Part shown: piece by piece, positions 18,282 to 25,174 of the stretch
How positions within the stretch are numbered: the first letter of the stretch is position 1
Layout of the letters: every line of letters begins with the position of its first letter
Origin: Gordonia liuliyuniae
GTDB taxonomy: Bacteria > Actinomycetota > Actinomycetes > Mycobacteriales > Mycobacteriaceae
Assembly (NCBI RefSeq): GCF_021739025.1
Contig: NZ_JAKKOT010000002.1
Span: 434,001-498,000, forward strand
DNA: 64,000 nucleotides
Direction of reading: 5' to 3'
Notes under the pieces: model-generated
Seen by the model: the letters and a program-made list of their open reading frames with translations, nothing else
Database searches by the model: none
What the model was told of the DNA's origin: nothing
Position numbers and translations under genes: made by a program

Positions 18282-19046
18282 ATGACGACTTCAGGTCTTC
18301 CACTCGAGGGCAAGGTCGCCCTCGTCACCGGCGGCAGCCGAGGGCTCGGCCGCGAAATGGTCCTCGCCTTCGCTCACGCGGGCGCCGACACGGTCATCGC
18401 GAGCCGCAAGCTCGACGGGTGCGAGAAGCTCGCCGAGGAGGTCACTGCCGCCACCGGTCGGCGGGCACTGCCGCTGGCGTGCCACGTCGGAGACTGGGAT
18501 GCCCAGGACGATGTCGTCGCGCGAGTGTACGAGGAGTTCGGCAAGGTCGACATCCTGGTCAACAACGCCGGAATGTCGCCACTGTACGAGAACCTCGAGG
18601 ACATCAGCGAAGCGTTGTTCGACAAGGTCTTCGACGTCAATCTCAAGGGAGCCTTCCGGCTGACGACGTTGATCGCGCCGCGCATGGTCGAGGCGGGCGG
18701 CGGCTCGATCATCAATATCAGTTCCATCGCATCGGAGCGTCCGACGCCCGGCGACCTTCCCTACGGCGCGGCCAAAGCCGGGCTCAACATTCTGACCAAG
18801 GGCTTCGCCCAGGCATACGGGCCGACGGTACGTGTCAACGCCATCATGGCCGGACCGTTTCTCACCGATATCAGCAAAGCGTGGGATATGGACGTGGTCG
18901 CCGAGAAGATGAAAGTCCTCCCCCTTGGGCGGGCAGGCGATCCGGTTGAGATCGTCGGTGCCGCGCTGTACCTCGCCGGTCCCGGTGCCGGCTACACCAC
19001 CGGGGCGATCATTCCCGTCGACGGTGGCCGCACAGCCATGCGCTGA
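18282..19046 (+). CDS. SDR family oxidoreductase
   Basis: This is a 254-residue classical SDR with TGGSRGLGREM, the residues ASRK that favour NADP, NNAGMSP, the serine of NISSIASER and YGAAKAG. The start at 18282 is set by AAGGAGA upstream; longer open frame sequence reaches back to 18210 and lacks a ribosome site. It lies in the synthetase operon between the MDR reductase and an acyl-CoA dehydrogenase. It probably acts on a hydroxy/keto intermediate. Confidence 0.88.
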   Translation: MTTSGLPLEGKVALVTGGSRGLGREMVLAFAHAGADTVIASRKLDGCEKLAEEVTAATGRRALPLACHVGDWDAQDDVVARVYEEFGKVDILVNNAGMSPLYENLEDISEALFDKVFDVNLKGAFRLTTLIAPRMVEAGGGSIINISSIASERPTPGDLPYGAAKAGLNILTKGFAQAYGPTVRVNAIMAGPFLTDISKAWDMDVVAEKMKVLPLGRAGDPVEIVGAALYLAGPGAGYTTGAIIPVDGGRTAMR

Positions 19047-19098
19047 ACACCGATCGACCGCCGACAATCCACCCCTACACACGATGAGGAACCACGAT

Positions 19099-20391
19099 AT
19101 GAGCTGGGGATTCGAAACAGACGCCGAGTACCAGAAGGTCCTGGAGTGGGCCGACGAGTTCGTCACCAACGAGGTCGAACCGATCGACCAGGTCATCACC
19201 CACGCGTGGGATATGAAGGACCCGTTGCGACAGAAGCTGATTCCGCCGCTGCAGGACAAGGTTCGGGAGAAGGGCCTGTGGGCGACCCATCTCGGCCCGG
19301 AGCTCGGCGGCCAAGGGTTCGGGCAGCTCAAGCTGGCGCTGCTCAACGAGATCGTCGGGCGCACTCACTCGGGGCCCATTGTCTTCGGTGCGCAGGCACC
19401 GGACTCGGGCAACACCGAGATCCTCGCGCACTACGGCACGCCGGAGCTCAAGGATCGCTACCTCAAGCCGCTCATTGATAACGAGATCGTGTCCTGCTAC
19501 GCGATGACCGAACCGCAGGGCGGATCCAATCCGGTGGAGTTCGAGACCACCGCGGTGCTTGACGGCGACGAATGGGTCATCAACGGCGAGAAGTGGTTCG
19601 GATCGAACGCACGCTTCGCGTCGTTCTACATCATCATGGCGGTCACGGACCCGGAGGCGGAGCCGCACCGACGTCTGTCGCAGTTCATCGTCCCGGCAGA
19701 GACACCGGGCGTCGAGATCGTCCGCAACACCGGTGTCTGGGGCCACGACTACGAGGTCGGCACTCATGCCTACACCCGATGGACAGATGTACGTGTCCCT
19801 GCCGATCACATCCTGGGCGGCGTCGGCCAGGGATTCGAGGTTGCGCAGACCCGACTCGGCGGCGGACGCATTCATCACGCGATGCGGACGGTCGGTCTGG
19901 TGCGACGATCGCTCGACATGATGCTCGAGCGCGCCGTGTCGCGGACCACCCGCGGAAAGCGTCTCGGTGATCAGCAGATGGTGCAGGAGATGATCGCCGA
20001 CTCGTGGCTGCAGATCGAGCAGTTCCGGTTGCTCGTGCTGCGGACGGCGTGGCGGATCGATGAGGAGAACGATTACCGAAAGGTCATCAAGGACATCGCG
20101 GCGGTCAAGGCGGCGATGCCGAAGGTGTTGCTCGATGTCACCTCGCGTGCGGTCCAGCTGCACGGATCCCTCGGTGTCTCCAAGGAACTACCGCTGGGCA
20201 AGTGGCTGCTGGAGTCGTACCACATGGGTCTTGCCGACGGCGCGACCGAGATTCACAAGGTGAGCCTCGCCAGGCAGCTGCTTCGCGGCGCCGAGGCGAC
20301 CGACGGCTTGTTCCCCACGTATCATCTGCCGGCACTCCAGGAGCAGGCGCGGGCCAAGTTCGCAGAGGAACTGGCCGCTCTGGAGGAGTGA
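19099..20391 (+). CDS. Acyl-CoA dehydrogenase, ACAD10/11-like
   Basis: The 430-residue FAD enzyme has YAMTEPQGGSNPVEF, VINGEKWFGSNA and RTTRGKRLGDQQM. In place of the usual xEGTxEIQ it has LADGATEIHKVSLARQLLRG, as in the ACAD10/ACAD11 group, and the length is also that of this group. Known members act with an APH-type kinase on 4-hydroxyacyl-CoAs. That kinase is encoded separately at 12355. The ATG at 19099 follows GAGGAA; an in-frame ATG at 19084 is less likely. It ends the operon begun at 13645. Confidence 0.88.
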   Translation: MSWGFETDAEYQKVLEWADEFVTNEVEPIDQVITHAWDMKDPLRQKLIPPLQDKVREKGLWATHLGPELGGQGFGQLKLALLNEIVGRTHSGPIVFGAQAPDSGNTEILAHYGTPELKDRYLKPLIDNEIVSCYAMTEPQGGSNPVEFETTAVLDGDEWVINGEKWFGSNARFASFYIIMAVTDPEAEPHRRLSQFIVPAETPGVEIVRNTGVWGHDYEVGTHAYTRWTDVRVPADHILGGVGQGFEVAQTRLGGGRIHHAMRTVGLVRRSLDMMLERAVSRTTRGKRLGDQQMVQEMIADSWLQIEQFRLLVLRTAWRIDEENDYRKVIKDIAAVKAAMPKVLLDVTSRAVQLHGSLGVSKELPLGKWLLESYHMGLADGATEIHKVSLARQLLRGAEATDGLFPTYHLPALQEQARAKFAEELAALEE

Positions 20392-20459
20392 TCGACCCCC
20401 AGCGCATCCCCCGATACTCGTCATTGACCTGGACCGTTTAGATCTATTGACACCTCTAA

Positions 20460-20475
20460 TTCTATGCGTATGATT
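20460..20475. promoter_or_regulatory. Candidate FadR operator ahead of the ABC importer
   Basis: TTCTATGCGTATGATT matches seven of ten fixed positions. The right half-site is exact and the left is weak. It lies 58 bases upstream of the first binding-protein gene, downstream of a possible -35 (TTGACA at 20448). Confidence 0.4.
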
Positions 20476-20532
20476 AGGTTCATACTCAGATTGATGCAGT
20501 GACTGGCATCACGGAATTCCGGAGGAAGATCT

Positions 20533-21558
20533 ATGCGGGCTCGATTGATGACAATGTCGGGGGTCGCGCTGCTGTTGGCGGCGTCGCTCGCCGCGTGCGG
20601 TGGTGGCGACGATGCGACGGGCGACTCCGCCGACGGATCGTCGACGGCGAAAGTCTCCGTCACGCCGGGCACCATCTGGGGGATTCCGATCGCCGTCGCT
20701 GAGAAGAACGGCTACTTCAAGGACGCGGGGATCGACGTGACCGTCCAGGCCTCGCCGTCCGGGATGGGTCACAACCAGCTCCTGGCTAGTGGTGTCGAGG
20801 ACTTCGGTCCGTCGTCGCCGAGTCAGGCGCTCGCCGCGATTCAGCAGGGGCAGGATGCCACCATCTCCTGCGGCGGCAACCACCGAACCCCGACCGCGAT
20901 CGTCGCCCCGGCGGGCAGCACGCTGCCGAGTGCCGCGAAAGGGGCTACCAGCCTCGACGTCCTTCGCTCGCTGAAGGGCAAGACGCTGGGCATGCCGGCC
21001 GCGGCGGGCACCGGCACCGCAAACCTGATGGCGCAGACCCTCGCCAGTGTCGGCCTGAAAGAAGGCGACTACACACTGGTCAACATCGGCTCGGGCACCA
21101 CGGCTCAGGCCGCGCTGGTATCCAAGCAGGTCGACGCGGCGATGGCCGCGACGCCGACCGGCGAGACCGTGGTCGGCGACGGCACTGCCGTGCAGCTCGC
21201 CGAGCTGTCTGACGACGTCCCCAACTACCAGTTGATCGGCGGAGTCTGGCAGAGCCGAGCGTCGTGGGTGAAGGACAACCCCAAGGCGACCGAGGCGTTC
21301 TGTGCAGCGATGGGGAAGGCCTACGAATACTTGCAGAACCCGGCCAACGCGAAGTCTGTCGATCAGTTCGTTCTGGACGGAGTGGGCGCCAAAACCGCAC
21401 CGAGCGCGGTGACGGCGATCCGCGAGAACTTCTCGGTGATGACCGCCGACGTCCCTGAAGCGGAGATGACCAAGACCATCGACGTGCTCACCTCCATCGG
21501 TGTGCTCAAGCCGCAGCCTGCGGTCACGTACGCCCAGGCCGTCGCGACGCAGAGTTGA
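20533..21558 (+). CDS. ABC importer substrate-binding lipoprotein (NMT1/SsuA-like), copy 1
   Basis: This is a 341-residue secreted lipoprotein. The signal peptide ends in the lipobox SLAAC with Cys22 as the lipidated residue. The mature part has the opening KVSVTPGTIWGIPIAVAEKNGY and the ligand-lobe repeat GMPAAAGTGTANLMAQ typical of NMT1/THI5-like proteins that bind nitrate, taurine, sulfonates, thiamine precursors or aromatic acids. It shares most of its sequence with the second copy at 23470. A GGAGGAAG ribosome site precedes it, and it leads an importer operon to 23307. Confidence 0.92.
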   Translation: MRARLMTMSGVALLLAASLAACGGGDDATGDSADGSSTAKVSVTPGTIWGIPIAVAEKNGYFKDAGIDVTVQASPSGMGHNQLLASGVEDFGPSSPSQALAAIQQGQDATISCGGNHRTPTAIVAPAGSTLPSAAKGATSLDVLRSLKGKTLGMPAAAGTGTANLMAQTLASVGLKEGDYTLVNIGSGTTAQAALVSKQVDAAMAATPTGETVVGDGTAVQLAELSDDVPNYQLIGGVWQSRASWVKDNPKATEAFCAAMGKAYEYLQNPANAKSVDQFVLDGVGAKTAPSAVTAIRENFSVMTADVPEAEMTKTIDVLTSIGVLKPQPAVTYAQAVATQS

Positions 21559-21569
21559 GGAGATTCGAG

Positions 21570-22409
21570 ATGACGAACACCCAGGTCACCGCAGATCCGG
21601 CGTTGAGCTTCGAACACATCTCCCAGGTGTACGGAGGGTCCGGCGGAGTCGAGCGCTTCGTCGCGCTCGAAGATGTCAGCTTCGAGGTTCCCGAGGGACA
21701 GTTCATCGCGATCGTCGGCGCCAGCGGATGCGGCAAGACGACGCTGCTGAACATGGCCGCTGGACTCGCCGAACCGACCAACGGCACCGTTCTCGTGTCG
21801 AACAAACCGCCGCGCTCGCCGAATTACGATCTCGGCTACATGTTCGCCCGCGACTCACTCCTCCCGTGGCGGACCGCCCGCAAGAACGTCGCTCTCCCGC
21901 TCGAGGCGCGCAAGGTCTCGGCTGCCGAGCGCAAGAAGCGCGCCGACGAGATGCTGGCCTTGGTCGGGCTCGCGGGCAAGGAGAAGCAGTTCCCGGCACA
22001 GCTCTCGCAGGGCATGCGCCAGCGGGTGGCCATCGCGCGCACGCTCGTCTCCGATCCGGAGATGCTCCTGATGGACGAGCCGTTCGCCGCTCTCGATGCC
22101 CGGACCCGGCTGCGCATGCAGGCCGAGTTCCTCAAGATCTGGGAGAAGGATGTCGACGCCGAGGGGCGCACCCGGCGCACGGTCTTTCTGGTCACCCATG
22201 ACCTGCAGGAGGCGACCGTGATGGCCGATCGGGTCATCGTGATGCTTCCGAGTCCCGGACGTATAGCGACCGATCTGCTCGTCGATCTGCCTCGGCCGCG
22301 TGCTCACCTCGTTGACGAGATCATCTTCACCGAACGGTTCCGCGAAATTCAGCACGAACTGTTCGAGCAGCTCGAGGGCGCGGTGGCATCGAGTGCGGAC
22401 GCACCCTGA
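21570..22409 (+). CDS. ABC importer ATPase (SsuB/TauB-like)
   Basis: This 279-residue ATPase energises the importer. Walker A is GASGCGKTT, the Q-loop region is MFARDSLLPWR, the signature is LSQGMRQRVAIART, Walker B is LLMDEPFAALD and the H-loop is VFLVTHDLQEA. The ATG at 21570 follows TGAGGAG; an upstream TTG at 21555 overlaps the previous stop. It belongs with the permease at 22453 and the lipoproteins on both sides. Confidence 0.95.
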   Translation: MTNTQVTADPALSFEHISQVYGGSGGVERFVALEDVSFEVPEGQFIAIVGASGCGKTTLLNMAAGLAEPTNGTVLVSNKPPRSPNYDLGYMFARDSLLPWRTARKNVALPLEARKVSAAERKKRADEMLALVGLAGKEKQFPAQLSQGMRQRVAIARTLVSDPEMLLMDEPFAALDARTRLRMQAEFLKIWEKDVDAEGRTRRTVFLVTHDLQEATVMADRVIVMLPSPGRIATDLLVDLPRPRAHLVDEIIFTERFREIQHELFEQLEGAVASSADAP

Positions 22410-22452
22410 CCGACACCGCGTGAACCCGTCACTCCATACCAGACAGGCGACC

Positions 22453-23307
22453 ATGACCACTCACGTCGAAACCCCCTCTGCCCAAGCGACGACCCCCGCC
22501 CAATCCCCAACGGCGACGCCGTCGATGACCAAACGGTTGCGTCTGCTCCCGTCACGGCGGACGTCGCTGGTGCTGACGACCCAGCTCGTCATCATCGTCG
22601 GCTTCCTCGTGCTGTGGGAAGTCGCGGCGAACCAGGGGTGGGTCAACCCGCTCTTCGTGAGCAAACCCTCCGAGGTGTGGTCGGCACTGACCGACTATCT
22701 GACATCCGAGCAGATGCGCTCGTCGATGGGGGCGACCCTCATCGCAGTTATCCAATCGTTCGTCATCGGTTCGGTGGCGGGCGTGCTCATCGGCTGTGTC
22801 TTGGGCACCAACCCGTTCCTGGATCGGGTTTTCGGTCCGTTCTTGGTGCCGCTCAACGCAGTTCCTCGTATTGCGCTGGCGCCGCTGTTCGTCGCGTGGT
22901 TCGGCCTCACCGGAACCTCAAAGGTCGTGATGGGCGTGTCGATCGTGTTCTTCCTGCTCGTAGAGAACTCGCGTTCGGCAGTCAAGGGTGTCGACCGCGA
23001 CCAGATGACGATGGCCCGCGTCGTCGGCTTGAACAAGCGTCAGTTGATGACGAAGGTGATTCTGCCGTCGGCTGTTCCGACGATCTTCGCCGGCCTGCGG
23101 TTGGCCATCACCTACGCCATCCTGGGCGTCATCGCGAGTGAGATGATCGCGGCCAAGAACGGTCTGGGCCAGGACATCGTTCGGTACAGCAGCGAGTTCC
23201 AGATCAACTATGTGTTTGCGGTCCTGATCGTCCTGGCAGCCCTGGCGACCGTGGCGAGTGTCGGTTCGAGCAGGTTCGAACGCCGACTCCTGCGCTGGCA
23301 GGACTGA
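22453..23307 (+). CDS. ABC importer permease (SsuC/TauC-like)
   Basis: This is a 284-residue inner-membrane permease of the BPD_transp_1 family. A roughly 40-residue polar Ala/Thr/Pro-rich N-terminal tail precedes the first membrane segment (LTTQLVIIVGFLVLWEVAA). About six segments follow. The cytoplasmic EAA-type loop that docks the ATPase is GLNKRQLMTKVILPSAVPTI. It probably works as a homodimer. The ATG at 22453 has only a weak ribosome site, so coupling to the upstream ATPase gene is likely. Confidence 0.92.
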   Translation: MTTHVETPSAQATTPAQSPTATPSMTKRLRLLPSRRTSLVLTTQLVIIVGFLVLWEVAANQGWVNPLFVSKPSEVWSALTDYLTSEQMRSSMGATLIAVIQSFVIGSVAGVLIGCVLGTNPFLDRVFGPFLVPLNAVPRIALAPLFVAWFGLTGTSKVVMGVSIVFFLLVENSRSAVKGVDRDQMTMARVVGLNKRQLMTKVILPSAVPTIFAGLRLAITYAILGVIASEMIAAKNGLGQDIVRYSSEFQINYVFAVLIVLAALATVASVGSSRFERRLLRWQD

Positions 23308-23399
23308 CGCAGGAAGGCCGCGCGGTCGCCTCTGCGGCTCTCGGACACCGACTGGTGTGCGGCCTCGACAAGATTTCGCCAATCCATCACAATCCTCAT

Positions 23400-23415
23400 T
23401 TTCATGATTATGATT
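23400..23415. promoter_or_regulatory. Candidate FadR operator ahead of the second binding protein
   Basis: TTTCATGATTATGATT matches eight of ten fixed positions of the recurring element. It lies in the 162-base gap before the lipoprotein at 23470, so that gene may have its own regulated promoter. Confidence 0.45.
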
Positions 23416-23469
23416 GCCATCACAAGTAGACGCCACTAGGTGGTGGGGTCATTACATGGAGGTTTTGAC

Positions 23470-24483
23470 ATGCGGGCAGGAATTCTTAGGCTTTCGGGAG
23501 TGCTGCTGTTGGCAGCGTCGCTCGCCGCCTGTGGCAGCGGCGAAGGCGATTCCGCGGACGGCTCGGGTGCGCAGGTGAAGGTGTCGGTAACGCCAGGCGG
23601 CATCTGGGGCATCCCGATCGCGGCGGCGGAGCAGCAGGGGTACTTCAAGAGTGCGAACATCTCGGTCGAAGTCAGCCCGGCCCCGTCGGGCATGGGCCTG
23701 AACCAGCTGCTCGCCAGCGGTGCTGCCGACTACGGGGCTTCGTCGCCCAGCCAGGCCTTTGCCGCGGTTCAGCAGGGTCAGGATGTCACCACCTCGTGCG
23801 GCGCCTCCGGTAAGGTGCCGACTTCGATCGTCGCGCCGAAGGGGTCGTCGTTGCCGTCGGTCGCGAAGGGCGCAAGTGCCACGGACGTCCTCAAGTCGCT
23901 CCGCGGCAAGACGCTGGGCATGCCGGCTGCGGCGGGCACGGGTACCTCGAATCTGATGGTGAAGACTCTGGAGAGCGTCGGGCTGCAGGAGGGTGACTAC
24001 ACCCTGGTGAACGTCGGGTCGGGCGGCACGGCGCAGGCTGCGTTGGTCGCCGACCAGGTCGACGCAGCGATGGTCGTGACGCCGACGGCCGAGACGATCG
24101 TTGCGGAGGGGAACGCGGTTCCGCTCGTGGAGCTCTCCCAAGAACTGCCCAACTATCAGTTGCTCGGCGCGGTGTGGCAGAGCCGCAAGTCATGGGTGGA
24201 GGAGAACCCGAAGACGGCCGCGGACTTCTGCGCGGCGATGGCCAAGGCGTACGGCTACATGAACGACCCGGCCAACGCTGATGGCGTCGACAAGCTGATC
24301 ACCGACGCAGTCGGGGCCGGCACTCCTGCCGACGCGGTGACCGAGATCCGGAAGAACTTCAACGTTCTCGACGCGGCGGTCGATCCGGCGCTGTTCCAGA
24401 AGACGGTCGACGCCCTCACTTCGGTGGGTGTGCTCGAGCCGGAGCCTGCGGTCACCTATGACGAGGCGATCATGATCAAGTAG
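23470..24483 (+). CDS. ABC importer substrate-binding lipoprotein (NMT1/SsuA-like), copy 2
   Basis: This 337-residue paralogue of the protein at 20533 has the same lipobox (SLAAC, Cys21), the opening VSVTPGGIWGIPIAAAEQQGY and GMPAAAGTGTSNLMVK. Positions differ in the lobes that usually contact ligand (TSCGASGKVPTSIV against ISCGGNHRTPTAIV), so the two may favour related but different compounds or deliver to the same permease at different concentrations. The ATG at 23470 follows GGAGG. A strong terminator follows at 24496. Confidence 0.92.
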   Translation: MRAGILRLSGVLLLAASLAACGSGEGDSADGSGAQVKVSVTPGGIWGIPIAAAEQQGYFKSANISVEVSPAPSGMGLNQLLASGAADYGASSPSQAFAAVQQGQDVTTSCGASGKVPTSIVAPKGSSLPSVAKGASATDVLKSLRGKTLGMPAAAGTGTSNLMVKTLESVGLQEGDYTLVNVGSGGTAQAALVADQVDAAMVVTPTAETIVAEGNAVPLVELSQELPNYQLLGAVWQSRKSWVEENPKTAADFCAAMAKAYGYMNDPANADGVDKLITDAVGAGTPADAVTEIRKNFNVLDAAVDPALFQKTVDALTSVGVLEPEPAVTYDEAIMIK

Positions 24484-24495
24484 GACTCGCTTGGG

Positions 24496-24538
24496 ACGGT
24501 GCCGCCCGGAGTGGGTCATTCCCTCCGGGCGGCGCCGT
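24496..24538. terminator. GC-rich hairpin after the second binding protein
   Basis: Sixteen-base arms (24496-24511 and 24523-24538) pair with a single T-G wobble around an 11-base loop. The hairpin lies 12 bases after the stop at 24483. No long T-run follows, as is common in actinobacteria. A smaller hairpin (GCTTTCGG/CCGAAAGC, 24547-24565) comes next. Confidence 0.75.
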
Positions 24539-24575
24539 GTCCGAGTGCTTTCGGCCGCCGAAAGCGCTTGCCATA

Positions 24576-24591
24576 ATCCATGACTATGATT
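24576..24591. promoter_or_regulatory. Candidate FadR operator ahead of the miniprotein / CoA-transferase genes
   Basis: ATCCATGACTATGATT matches eight of ten fixed positions. The wider sequence also contains ATAATC and GATTAT as an exact inverted repeat around nine bases (24574-24594). It lies about 86 bases before the first miniprotein. Confidence 0.45.
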
Positions 24592-24677
24592 ATAGTGAAC
24601 ATAGATAATACGCGCGCCGGTGCATGAGAGCTAGATGACATGCGATCACTCGGCGCACCTACGGCGAAGGAGCGGAC

Positions 24678-24827
24678 ATGTCCGACACCACCCCTGGCGC
24701 GGAAGCCACCAACGGAAGCCGACTGCGCTGCAACGAGTGCACGTCCGAAGCGATCGTGACGACGGCCGGCGGGTCGTCGTTGGCCTGCTGCGGAGTGGCC
24801 CTCGAGGTCATCTTCGTCGGCGGCTGA
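24678..24827 (+). CDS. Desulforedoxin-like miniprotein 1 (49 residues, four cysteines)
   Basis: The open frame has a good AAGGAG ribosome site and encodes 49 residues. An Ala/Thr-rich N-terminal tail of about 16 residues is followed by LRCNECTSEAIVTTAGGSSL and ACCGVALEVIFVGG. The CxxC plus CC spacing is that of desulforedoxin and the N-terminal domain of desulfoferrodoxin, which hold one iron (or zinc) in a Cys4 site. It is followed by a second such gene and then the fused CoA-transferase. A role in electron transfer, metal-dependent sensing or as a small subunit is possible; none is shown. Confidence 0.75.
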   Translation: MSDTTPGAEATNGSRLRCNECTSEAIVTTAGGSSLACCGVALEVIFVGG

Positions 24828-24870
24828 CGCGTCCCACGCCATTGACACGTCACGACATCGAGGAGAAACC

Positions 24871-25011
24871 ATGAACGAGATCGGCAAGCGCTACACCTGC
24901 GCACAGTGCGAGACCCAGGTCATCTGCGTGAAGAAGGGGGAGGGGAGCTTCACGTGCCACGGTGCACCGATGGAGCTGCTCACCGCAAAGCCTCTCCCGT
25001 CGTCCGACTAG
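24871..25011 (+). CDS. Desulforedoxin-like miniprotein 2 (46 residues, Cys3His)
   Basis: The 46-residue frame starts after GAGGAGA. The core KRYTCAQCETQVICVKKGEG, then SFTCHGAPMELL, aligns with desulforedoxin (CxxC, a glycine turn, then CCG followed by a Met). The fourth ligand position is histidine, giving CxxC...CH, and there is one extra cysteine in QVICV. A Cys3His site would shift the metal's redox potential or favour zinc. It is 43 bases after miniprotein 1, so both are likely co-expressed. Confidence 0.75.
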   Translation: MNEIGKRYTCAQCETQVICVKKGEGSFTCHGAPMELLTAKPLPSSD

Positions 25012-25023
25012 ATCCGAAGCTCA

Positions 25024-25110
25024 CCAGAGGCCCGGAGCTCGCTAGTAGACCCGAACTCGCTAGAAGACCCGAACTCACTAGAAGACCCGAACTCACTAGA
25101 AGACTCAGGG
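25024..25110. repeat. 18-base tandem repeat, about 4.8 units
   Basis: The unit CTAGAAGACCCGAACTCA occurs exactly at 25060-25077 and 25078-25095, with near copies at 25042 and 25024 and a partial one at 25096. It fills most of the gap between miniprotein 2 and the fused CoA-transferase. Read through in frame from the miniprotein stop it would encode RPELTR-type repeats, but stop codons and ribosome sites argue it is not translated. Confidence 0.8.
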
Positions 25111-25116
25111 CCGCGT

Positions 25117-25140
25117 GACTCGTCGAAGCTTCGACGAGTC
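25117..25140. promoter_or_regulatory. Perfect 24-base palindrome ahead of the fused CoA-transferase
   Basis: The arm GACTCGTCGAAG (25117-25128) is followed at once by its exact reverse complement (25129-25140). It lies 34 bases before the start at 25175. It could be an operator or an attenuating hairpin. A palindrome of different sequence sits at the same relative place ahead of the paralogue at 37188. Confidence 0.6.
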
Positions 25141-25174
25141 GGAGCGAGCGCCGCATTACAGAAGGAGTGCTCAC

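Noticed and set aside
25024..25110. CRISPR array
   Set aside because: The 18-base units are directly adjacent with no spacers and no cas genes are present.
25115..25174. N-terminal extension of the fused CoA-transferase through the palindrome
   Set aside because: The AAGGAG ribosome site fits the ATG at 25175, and the extension (MTRRSFDESERAPHY...) has no homology and encodes the palindrome.
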